From contig JALWNV010000065.1 of NCBI GenBank assembly GCA_027083665.1, positions 1 to 7,153 of the forward strand: a DNA stretch of 7,153 nucleotides, in the 5' to 3' direction. Shown here piece after piece: positions 1 to 5,647 of the stretch (positions within the stretch are counted from its first letter, which is position 1; every line of letters starts with the position of its first letter). The translations under genes were made by a program, and so were the position numbers. Origin of the DNA: Helicobacteraceae bacterium. Its GTDB lineage: Bacteria; Campylobacterota; Campylobacteria; Campylobacterales; Sulfurimonadaceae. Below the pieces are notes generated by a model. That model searched no databases. It had not been told where the DNA came from and saw only the letters and a program-made list of their open reading frames with translations.

Positions 1-43
1 CCTTTTCATAGATGATTTTCCCGAGCCGGCCGATCAGTTTCAT
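1..43 (-). CDS. Possible 5' end of a gene downstream of glyQ (partial)
   Basis: An ATG at 43 reading leftwards opens a frame of 14 codons (MKLIGRLGKIIYEK) that runs off the window edge. It begins 38 bases past the glyQ stop on the same strand, so it could be the next gene of a glyQ operon. There is no convincing Shine-Dalgarno sequence before this ATG. The frame is also open back to a stop just inside glyQ, with no better start. I do not recognise the product from so few residues. It may simply be an open stretch. Confidence 0.25.
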   Translation of the reverse strand, partial: MKLIGRLGKIIYEK

Positions 44-80
44 GTTGACGGCTGCGAAGAGCGTGCGCAGCGAAGCGGGA

Positions 81-962
81 TCACCCCTTCACCCGCTCCA
101 GGCGTTCGGCTTCCTGGGCCTTGTAGAGTTCCGCGCACCCTTTGGCGAGTTCACGGATTTTGAGAATGTAGTTTGCCCGCTCGGTCTGCGAGATCGCTTT
201 GCGCGCATCGAGAGTATTGAAGGTGTGGCTCGCCGCCATGCACAGATCGTACGCCGGAAGCGGCAGCCCCGCCTCGAGCGCACGCATACATTCGGCCGAT
301 TTCGCCTCGAAGTCGGCGAAGAGCATGGCGGTATCGGCGACTTCGAAGTTGTACTTCGAGAACTCGATTTCACCCTCTTTATGAATATCGCGATAAAGGG
401 TCTTGCCGTACCCGTTTTCGTTCCAAACGATGTCGAAGACCGTATCGACCCCCTGCAGATACATCGCCAGGCGTTCCGTCCCGTAGGTGATCTCGACCGC
501 GACCGGATCGCAGGCGATCCCGCCGACTTGTTGAAAATAGGTAAACTGTGTCACTTCCATACCGTTGAGCCAGACTTCCCAGCCCAGCCCCCATGCGCCG
601 AGCGTTGGCGACTCCCAGTTGTCCTCGACGAAACGGATGTCGTGCTCTTTGAGATTCAGGCCGAGATACTCCAGACTTTTGAGATAAAGCTCCTGAATAT
701 TGTCCGGACTGGGCTTGATAAGCACCTGAAACTGGTAATAGCTCCCCAGACGGTTCGGATTTTCTCCGTAGCGCCCGTCCGTGGGACGGCGGCTTGGGGC
801 GACATAGGCGACGGACCACGGTGTGGAGTCGAGTGAACGCAGAAACGTCGCGGGGTGAAACGTGCCGGCACCCGCCGGAATATCGTAAGGCTGCACGATA
901 TTGCAGCCCTGTTCTTTCCAAAATTGCTGCAGCTTGAGCAGCAGGTCACTAAATGTCAGCAT
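81..962 (-). CDS. glyQ: Glycyl-tRNA synthetase alpha subunit
   Basis: This is the alpha (catalytic, class II) subunit of the bacterial alpha2beta2 glycyl-tRNA synthetase, which charges tRNA-Gly in the cytoplasm. The product is 293 residues, normal for GlyQ. Family hallmarks are visible: the [17 protein letters not shown] segment at residues 24-42, the [17 protein letters not shown] segment at 56-72, and the [25 protein letters not shown] segment at 116-140. I chose the ATG at 962 because AAAGAGG lies 7 bases upstream and homologues begin near the [14 protein letters not shown] helix. The in-frame ATGs at 1001 and 992 lie upstream of or inside the probable -10 box. The partner gene glyS is not in the window, which fits the unlinked glyQ and glyS of Campylobacterota. 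Only the 80 bases to the window edge lie downstream. Confidence 0.97.
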   Translation of the reverse strand: MLTFSDLLLKLQQFWKEQGCNIVQPYDIPAGAGTFHPATFLRSLDSTPWSVAYVAPSRRPTDGRYGENPNRLGSYYQFQVLIKPSPDNIQELYLKSLEYLGLNLKEHDIRFVEDNWESPTLGAWGLGWEVWLNGMEVTQFTYFQQVGGIACDPVAVEITYGTERLAMYLQGVDTVFDIVWNENGYGKTLYRDIHKEGEIEFSKYNFEVADTAMLFADFEAKSAECMRALEAGLPLPAYDLCMAASHTFNTLDARKAISQTERANYILKIRELAKGCAELYKAQEAERLERVKG

Positions 963-990
963 CGATTGGCCTCTTTGAAAAATAATCGCC

Positions 991-996
991 ATTATA
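991..996 (-). promoter_or_regulatory. Probable -10 box for glyQ
   Basis: A perfect TATAAT on the minus strand lies 28 bases before the glyQ ATG, giving a predicted leader of about 20 bases. No TTGACA-like -35 is present at the usual distance, as is common in Campylobacterota. The assignment rests on consensus match and position only. Confidence 0.6.
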
Positions 997-1137
997 TCCA
1001 CTCCTTACTGAGCCGCCATTTTTTCGACATTTTTTTGTTTTATCCTGAAAATACGGGCGGGGAAAGATCGGAGCTGATCTGGCCGTCAACACCACGTCTG
1101 CCCCCGCTCCGTTTATCGAATATTGTTGAACTTTGAC

Positions 1138-1143
1138 TATAAT
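1138..1143 (+). promoter_or_regulatory. Probable -10 box for the M6 protease operon
   Basis: TATAAT sits 28 bases before the chosen ATG at 1172, predicting a short leader of about 20 bases. No good -35 is visible. The box also lies inside the longer open frame starting at 1133, which argues against that upstream start. Confidence 0.6.
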
Positions 1144-1171
1144 CACCGATGAAATACAAGAAGGTTTGTCA

Positions 1172-2617
1172 ATGCGTTATCTTTTTTTTCTGATCTCTTT
1201 TTTGATTTTGATACAAGGCTGCCAAAACAACGGAAGCCCGGGGAGCGCCTCTCTGCCGGGCAGCAGCTCCTCCTCGCAGAGCGCATCTTCCGAAACGGGG
1301 AGCTCTTCATCCGCAGGAAAACCGGCACCCGAACTGAACTACGGGTGTACGGTTCCCTCGAAACTTTCCGAACCGCAAACACGTCCGATGCTTGTGATCC
1401 GCGTCAACTACAACGATATCGCTTTTCGCAACGGCGCCTCCGCATGGAGCAGGAAAATTTTCGGCAGCGAACGCCATCAGCTCAACCACTACTACCGCAG
1501 TATTTCCTACGGCCGCTTCGGATTTGCGGCCGCCGAGGAAAACGATGGGACACACGACGGTATCATTACCGTATCGCTGGACAAAAACCATCCGGACTCG
1601 GGTGCCGGAAGCTCGATTCATCCCGATCTGGCAACGGCGCTGCGGCTGGCGGATCCGTATATCGACTACAGCCGCTACGACAAAGACGGCAACGGAGCCC
1701 TCACGCCCGACGAACTGCTGCTGATGTTCATCATCGCCGGATACGAGGACGCATTTTCGGGGGGAGAGCACCCCGCCGTCTGGGCACATCAGTCCTGCAC
1801 CCTCGGAGGCGACGCGCCCGTACTCGACGGAGTCGCCCTGACCGATTGCCGAAAGGGCGGGAATTATGCGCTCTTCGGCGAACGGCATACCGATCGCAGC
1901 ATCCACTACGATCATGACGCGACCATCGGTATCATCGCCCATGAACTCGGTCACGCCATCTTCGATCTTCCCGATCTGTACGACACCTCGACCCGAAGTG
2001 CGGGAATCGGGTATTTCGGCCTGATGGGTTCGGGAATGTGGGGGCAGGAAAGTCTGAACGACCTGTACGGAAATACGCCGGTATCTATGAGCGCTTGGAG
2101 CAAAATCCGCAACGGTTGGATCAGACCCGACATTGTCACGAATACTCCATATGCCGATATCGTCCTCGCCGACACGGATGAAACCGATTACAATATCGCG
2201 CTGCTTCCCGTCGGAAAATCACAGTGTTTCCTGATCGAAAACCGCAGCACATCGGGCTACGACGCGGGGCTGAACATCATCAAAGGTTTCTACCAAGGCG
2301 GCCTGGCCGTCTGGCACATCGATCAGGAAGTGATCGATCAAGGAAGCGCGTCGAATACCGTCAATGCTGATGCCGGGCACAAAGGGGTTGATCTCGAAGA
2401 AGCTTCCCATGCCGGACTCGATGACAATGCCCGCTTTACCGGCGATGCCCGCAATCTCTATTACCGCGGGAACAAAACCCGTTTCGGCGATGACACCGAC
2501 CCATCAAGCCGCCGATACGACGGCAGTAAAAGCGGCGTTGCCGTTTTCAATATCACCGACCCCGGCAGCATGATGCAGGCCGTCGTCACCAATCCCAACA
2601 AGGTGGTCAATCCATGA
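1172..2617 (+). CDS. M6-family zinc metalloprotease, predicted lipoprotein with EF-hand loop
   Basis: This is a 481-residue secreted metallopeptidase of the M6 (immune inhibitor A-like) domain family. The start at 1172 has AAGAAGG 7 bases upstream. Residues 1-16 form a hydrophobic signal ending in a lipobox-like LIQG before Cys17. A Ser/Gly-rich linker (18-53) follows, then the catalytic domain. The zinc motif HELGH is at 257-261, followed by the family signature LPDLYD (266-271) and a Met-containing GLMGSGMWG turn (283-291). Further downstream are the M6-like segments ENRSTSGYDAGLN, GGLAVWHID and VDLEEA. Residues 170-181 (DKDGNGALTPDE) are a canonical EF-hand calcium loop. The pro-region that usually precedes the catalytic domain is absent here; a similar sequence is encoded by the next gene, which starts within this gene's stop (ATGA). 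Substrate is unknown. The expected location is the outer membrane or cell surface. Confidence 0.88.
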   Translation: MRYLFFLISFLILIQGCQNNGSPGSASLPGSSSSSQSASSETGSSSSAGKPAPELNYGCTVPSKLSEPQTRPMLVIRVNYNDIAFRNGASAWSRKIFGSERHQLNHYYRSISYGRFGFAAAEENDGTHDGIITVSLDKNHPDSGAGSSIHPDLATALRLADPYIDYSRYDKDGNGALTPDELLLMFIIAGYEDAFSGGEHPAVWAHQSCTLGGDAPVLDGVALTDCRKGGNYALFGERHTDRSIHYDHDATIGIIAHELGHAIFDLPDLYDTSTRSAGIGYFGLMGSGMWGQESLNDLYGNTPVSMSAWSKIRNGWIRPDIVTNTPYADIVLADTDETDYNIALLPVGKSQCFLIENRSTSGYDAGLNIIKGFYQGGLAVWHIDQEVIDQGSASNTVNADAGHKGVDLEEASHAGLDDNARFTGDARNLYYRGNKTRFGDDTDPSSRRYDGSKSGVAVFNITDPGSMMQAVVTNPNKVVNP

Positions 2618-2979
2618 AACCGTTACTGATGGCAATCCTGCTTGCATCCGTACTCTTCGCCGCACCGGCATTCGAGCGCAAACGCGTCTTTACCCAACCC
2701 GACGGATCCACGTTTACCGGGACTTTCAAAGGCGATGAATATCTGCACTGGATCGAAACCGAAAACGGGGAAATACTCGTATACGACAAAACGGCGAAAC
2801 AGTACGAGGAAGCGGTCGTCACGCCCGAGCGGCTCGAGGGGTCGGGAGAGATGTACCGCGCGGGCGCACATACAAAACGTGCCCGTTCCCTGCGCTCACC
2901 GCAGCAAACGCAAAAAGCGCTCCACCGCCTTTGGCTGCAAAAGCGGCGGCAGGAGATGCGGCGGCGAAACGGCCTTTAG
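2614..2979 (+). CDS. Exported stand-alone M6-protease propeptide-like protein
   Basis: The product has 121 residues. Residues 1-19 are a signal peptide with a likely cleavage after APA19. Residues 26-58 contain FTQPDGSTFTGTFKGDE, LHWIETENG and ILVYDK, which closely resemble the pro-region found ahead of the catalytic domain in M6 metalloproteases (recalled family pattern QPDG...GDE..HW.E..DG). The C-terminal third (about 88-121) is rich in Arg, Lys and Gln, probably helical, and similar in character to the linker that follows the pro-region in such proteases. No HExxH or other catalytic motif follows. The ATG overlaps the protease stop by four bases and has AAGGTGG 7 bases upstream, so translation is probably coupled. 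It may act as an inhibitor or folding helper of the protease in the periplasm. Alternatively it is the remnant of a second, truncated protease. Identity of the motif is fairly sure, function is not. Confidence 0.75.
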   Translation: MKPLLMAILLASVLFAAPAFERKRVFTQPDGSTFTGTFKGDEYLHWIETENGEILVYDKTAKQYEEAVVTPERLEGSGEMYRAGAHTKRARSLRSPQQTQKALHRLWLQKRRQEMRRRNGL

Positions 2980-3311
2980 AAGCGGAACCGGCTTTTCTGA
3001 CCGGGCTGCTCGATCAAAACCGCTCTTCGCGGGACAAAATACTCTCCGCCGTTTCGTTCGATGACGATACGAAGAAAGAGACTTTCCGATCCAAGCGGAT
3101 CGGCGTCGATCACCTGAATCCTGTCCGATTCAGACAAAATGACACAGCCATGGCGGGCGGCGTACCGGCCGAGCTTCACATAGTCCGTTTTGATTTCTTC
3201 GGGCAGTTTCAGCAACATCGTCTTTGTTTGGCAGGCCAATGTCTGTACCGCGACTTTGTCTGCGGACAGCGGCATGGCGGCCAGCACCAGGAGCATCAGT
3301 CGATAACGCAT
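2976..3311 (-). CDS. Small exported protein of unknown function
   Basis: I do not recognise this 111-residue protein. Residues 1-17 look like a type I signal peptide with cleavage after LSA17. The mature part of about 94 residues is mixed alpha/beta in character and has two cysteines, Cys27 and Cys56, which could form a periplasmic disulfide. The C-terminal part contains ESLFLRIVIERNGGEYFVP, suggesting beta strands. The ATG at 3311 has GGAAGGA about 5 bases upstream. The start lies inside the NUDIX gene, with a 16-base overlap, so the two are probably co-translated. The stop overlaps the stop of the convergent propeptide-like gene by four bases. The start, the Shine-Dalgarno sequence and the signal peptide together make this a real gene. 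Confidence 0.75.
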   Translation of the reverse strand: MRYRLMLLVLAAMPLSADKVAVQTLACQTKTMLLKLPEEIKTDYVKLGRYAARHGCVILSESDRIQVIDADPLGSESLFLRIVIERNGGEYFVPRRAVLIEQPGQKSRFRF

Positions 3312-3721
3312 GTTTTTCCTTCCAGATAATCTCGCAGAATACGGCGATGGTCGAATACCAACGGTTTTGAAAGCACTTCCGCTTTCATAACGACATGCAC
3401 TTTTTTCGCGTCGTCCGCCGCTTTCGGCCGGCCGTATGCACGGCAGACGAAGACCGATGTCACCGTATGAAAGCGGCGGTCACGATGCGGGTCCGAATAG
3501 AGCCCCAAAAATCCCCCGATCTCGACCTCGAGGGTGATCTCCTCGAGCATTTCACGTTTCAGCGCCGCTTCGACACGCTCGCCGATATCGACGAATCCGC
3601 CGGGTAACGCCCATCCGTGCGGCGGGTTTTTCCGCTCGATCAGGACCAGGCCTTCAAACCGGCCGTCATGACCGTACAGCTCAACAATCCCGTCGACACT
3701 GAGATAAGGGGTTCGAATCAT
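3296..3721 (-). CDS. NUDIX hydrolase
   Basis: This 141-residue cytoplasmic NUDIX hydrolase belongs to a family that cleaves nucleoside diphosphates linked to another group. The Nudix box is clear: Gly42, Glu48, Arg56, Glu57, Glu60 and Glu61 fit GX5EX7REUXEEXGU, so the metal-binding glutamates are intact. The usual Gly near the end is replaced by Thr63. The preceding NPPHGWALPGGF segment (32-43) is typical of ADP-ribose pyrophosphatase-like and YjhB-like members, but the substrate cannot be assigned from sequence. The ATG at 3721 has no clear Shine-Dalgarno sequence, and I see no better start. It lies 48 bases after the outer-membrane protein gene on the same strand and overlaps the small exported gene by 16 bases, which suggests an operon. 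Confidence 0.92.
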   Translation of the reverse strand: MIRTPYLSVDGIVELYGHDGRFEGLVLIERKNPPHGWALPGGFVDIGERVEAALKREMLEEITLEVEIGGFLGLYSDPHRDRRFHTVTSVFVCRAYGRPKAADDAKKVHVVMKAEVLSKPLVFDHRRILRDYLEGKTCVID

Positions 3722-3735
3722 ATTTGGGGGAGAAT

Positions 3736-3761
3736 GGACCGCGGGGCAGCTGCACCGGTCC
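3736..3761 (-). other. Short inverted repeat between the barrel gene and the NUDIX gene
   Basis: GGACCG (3736-3741) and CGGTCC (3756-3761) can pair around a 14-base loop that itself contains GCAGCTGC. There is no T-run after the stem on the minus strand, so this is not a standard intrinsic terminator. It could weaken read-through, stabilise the upstream mRNA, or be chance in GC-rich DNA. Confidence 0.3.
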
Positions 3762-3769
3762 GCGCCGAA

Positions 3770-4333
3770 TCAGTAGTCGCCGCTGAATTTGAAAATACCC
3801 GTCACGTATGCGCCGTAAAACGAGTTGATCTTGCCCAGGTCGTCGCTGTTGACATCGACGGCACTGTAGCGTCCTCCGATCTCGACGTCGAAATCCTTGT
3901 TGACATGCAGATTGACACCGGCATCGGCACCGCCGTAGGGATCCCATTGCGCGTCGAGCGCGTTAGCGGCCCCGACATTGACCCCCATATAGATATTGAA
4001 CCGCTCGTCAATCGGGATCAGGTACTGCAGTGCGGCTCCGGCAGAGGCCCCGGTATTGTATTCGTTCGTATGCCACACGCGTCCTTCAACAAAGAACCGA
4101 TAGTGATCGGACTCCGCACCGAGCTTCATCCCGATCGACGGACTCGATACCGTCTTTCTGTCGACAATCGGTTCATCGTTGATGTCGAGCTTTCCTGAAT
4201 CGCCCTGATACTGCGTCGCCACATACCCGAGTTCGATTCCGATAAGCCCTCTCGCGTCTTTATAGTAACTGTCGTCCGCACTTGCATTCATTCCCATCAC
4301 CAAAACAGCAGGAAGTACCAATTTTCGTAACAT
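3770..4333 (-). CDS. Predicted small outer-membrane beta-barrel protein
   Basis: The product has 187 residues. Residues 1-19 form a signal peptide with cleavage after ASA19. The mature protein is a series of alternating, Gly/Tyr-rich amphipathic segments (for example GLIGIELGYVATQY, YRFFVEGRVWH, FNIYMGVNVGAA, FDVEIGGRYSAVDV, FYGAYVTGIFKF) and ends in an aromatic residue. These are typical of 8-stranded barrels of the OmpA/OmpW-like fold. The ATG at 4333 has AAAGG about 6 bases upstream. I do not recognise a specific family, so it could be structural, an adhesin-like barrel or a narrow channel. It is the first gene of a probable operon with the NUDIX hydrolase and the small exported protein. 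Confidence 0.8.
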   Translation of the reverse strand: MLRKLVLPAVLVMGMNASADDSYYKDARGLIGIELGYVATQYQGDSGKLDINDEPIVDRKTVSSPSIGMKLGAESDHYRFFVEGRVWHTNEYNTGASAGAALQYLIPIDERFNIYMGVNVGAANALDAQWDPYGGADAGVNLHVNKDFDVEIGGRYSAVDVNSDDLGKINSFYGAYVTGIFKFSGDY

Positions 4334-4380
4334 TTTTTACCTTTTTATCGGTTCTTGTCAAACCTTGCAGCGTTTGTTCG

Positions 4381-4386
4381 ATTATA
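4381..4386 (-). promoter_or_regulatory. Probable -10 box for the outer-membrane protein gene
   Basis: TATAAT, preceded by GTGGG, lies 47 bases before the ATG at 4333 and predicts a leader of about 40 bases. An AT-rich stretch (about 4395-4432) lies upstream. A TTGACA at about 4353-4358 is downstream of this box and so cannot be its -35. Confidence 0.55.
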
Positions 4387-4441
4387 CCCACAACGATTTT
4401 AACTAAACTTTAAAACATAAGAAAATCTTTGCATTCTTGCA

Positions 4442-5599
4442 CTATTGCCTATCAATAACGGCACGGGACGCGGCAACCGCGCTCGCAAAAGCCCACTGAA
4501 AATTATAGCCGCCGAGTTCTCCGGTGACATCGACCGTTTCACCGACAAAATAGAGTCCTTCGACTTTCCGGCTTTCGCACGACGGCACCGACAGCTCTTT
4601 CGCCGCAACGCCTCCCTTGCTGACTTCGGCTCTGGAAAAACCGAAAGTCCCCGCCGGCGCGAAACGATAGTCCGAGAGCTGTCCCAGCACGTTCCGCTGC
4701 GCCTCGTTCAAAGAAGAACAAGGCACATCGGCAAGACCGATCTGCTCCAAAAACGCACCGACAAAACGCCGCGGCAGCGGCAGCGCCGTCGACAGCTTCC
4801 GGTTGCCGCCGCGCTTCAATATCGCTTCAAGCTTCCTGCCCCCGAGAAAATCGATGACGATCGGCCCCTTTTCCCAATACAGCGACGCGCTCAGCACCGC
4901 CGGTCCGCTGATACCCCTGTGGGCGAAAAGCATATCTTCTTCGATCATTCGGTCCGAGACACGGATGCGGACCGGAAAGCTCACTCCGCTGAGCGCTTTC
5001 ATCCAAAACTGCGCTTTTTGCAGCGTCAAGCCCGCCAAAGCGGGGCGGAACGGGACCGTTTCCATCCCGAAACTTTCGGCGATACGCCTGCCGATGTCGG
5101 TGGCGCCGACGGAAGCGAAACTGACGCCGCCGGTCGCGACAATGACCCGATCGGCTTCATGTTTCCCGTGCGACGTTTCGATACAAAACCGGTTGCCGTT
5201 TTTCCCGACCGAGCGGATGGACTCGCGGTAGAAAAAACGGCTTCGCTTTGAAACACGCAACAAAATATCGATCAGTTCCTGTGCGCTGTTCGGACAGAAG
5301 TAATACCGCCCTTTCCGGACGACGGGACGGCAGCCGTGCCGCCGTACCCACGACAGCAGTTCCTTTTCGTCAAAACCTTCGAGTACGTGCCGCACCAGGG
5401 TCTCGTCCCCGAGGTAATGCCGCGGCGAAACACGGACATTGGTGAGATTGCATTTGCCTCCGCCGCTGATACGGATCTTGGCACCGGCATTTTCATTGCC
5501 CTCCACCACGCAGACATGCAGGTCGCTGTTCGCGTTCAGCCATGCCGCCGCCATCAGCCCCGACGCCCCCGCACCGAGAATCGCTACATCGTATACCAC
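4442..5599 (-). CDS. NAD(P)/FAD-dependent oxidoreductase, HI0933/BaiN (YhiN) family
   Basis: This 385-residue flavoprotein matches the HI0933-like family, which is widespread in bacteria and mostly of unknown physiological role. The FAD-binding Rossmann motif GAGASG is at 9-14, with an acidic residue (Glu33) at the end of the second strand. The family signature KIRISGGGKCNLTN is at 41-54, an IVATGG segment lies in mid-protein, and the C-terminal FAD-contact motif GLYFVGETVDVTG is at 348-360, followed by GGYNFQWAFAS. The length is typical. Translation probably begins at a GTG (5599), with AAAGGGG about 4 bases upstream. The gene is divergent from rimO. Some relatives reduce bile acids or other enones, but nothing here points to such a substrate. 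The cofactor assignment is firm and the reaction is unknown. Confidence 0.93.
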   Translation of the reverse strand: MVYDVAILGAGASGLMAAAWLNANSDLHVCVVEGNENAGAKIRISGGGKCNLTNVRVSPRHYLGDETLVRHVLEGFDEKELLSWVRRHGCRPVVRKGRYYFCPNSAQELIDILLRVSKRSRFFYRESIRSVGKNGNRFCIETSHGKHEADRVIVATGGVSFASVGATDIGRRIAESFGMETVPFRPALAGLTLQKAQFWMKALSGVSFPVRIRVSDRMIEEDMLFAHRGISGPAVLSASLYWEKGPIVIDFLGGRKLEAILKRGGNRKLSTALPLPRRFVGAFLEQIGLADVPCSSLNEAQRNVLGQLSDYRFAPAGTFGFSRAEVSKGGVAAKELSVPSCESRKVEGLYFVGETVDVTGELGGYNFQWAFASAVAASRAVIDRQ

Positions 5600-5613
5600 A
5601 CCGCCCCTTTCGC

Positions 5614-5619
5614 TATAAT
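5614..5619 (+). promoter_or_regulatory. Probable -10 box for rimO
   Basis: TATAAT lies 28 bases before the rimO ATG, giving a predicted leader of about 20 bases. There is no recognisable -35. It overlaps the predicted start site of the divergent oxidoreductase transcript. Confidence 0.6.
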
Positions 5620-5625
5620 TGCATC

Positions 5626-5636
5626 ATTATATTATA
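5626..5636 (-). promoter_or_regulatory. Probable -10 region for the HI0933-family gene (two overlapping TATAAT)
   Basis: On the minus strand two TATAAT hexamers overlap by one base (5626-5631 and 5631-5636), 26 to 31 bases before the GTG start. Either would give a leader of roughly 20 to 25 bases. Assigned by consensus and position only. Confidence 0.55.
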
Positions 5637-5647
5637 TTAGGCAAAAA

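Larger units (their letters stand above)
963..1171. other. Divergent intergenic region glyQ / M6 protease
   Basis: These 209 bases hold the two outward-facing -10 boxes near their ends and no supportable gene. The middle contains T-rich runs at about 1019-1042 and a 16-base imperfect palindrome at 1065-1080 (AGATC, six bases, GATCT). I see no terminator or RNA gene. Confidence 0.6.

Noticed and set aside
12..836. Long plus-strand open frame (274 codons) opposite glyQ
   Set aside because: It lies wholly antisense to a confidently identified glyQ, has no recognisable domain, and long antisense frames are expected in GC-rich coding DNA.
1019..1042. T-runs in the intergenic region as an intrinsic terminator
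   Set aside because: No stable hairpin precedes the T-runs on the plus strand, and both flanking genes point away from the region.
2980..3311. Decayed M6 catalytic domain downstream of the propeptide-like gene
   Set aside because: No plus-strand frame after 2979 shows HExxH, LPDLYD or other M6 segments. The region is filled by a convergent gene with its own signal peptide and ribosome binding site.
3617..4198. Plus-strand open frame of 193 codons opposite the NUDIX and barrel genes
   Set aside because: It crosses two genes on the other strand that both have clear protein features. It has no Shine-Dalgarno sequence or domain of its own.
4353..4358. TTGACA on the minus strand as a -35 element
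   Set aside because: A matching -10 would fall at the start codon of the barrel gene. The TATAAT lies upstream of it, so the order is wrong.
4445..5251. Plus-strand open frame of 268 codons opposite the flavoprotein gene
   Set aside because: The minus strand encodes an intact HI0933-family protein with its FAD motifs. This frame is Arg-rich and featureless.
5336..5647. Upstream extension of the rimO reading frame
   Set aside because: It would add 104 residues antisense to the flavoprotein gene, upstream of the probable rimO promoter. RimO family proteins begin at the 5648 ATG.
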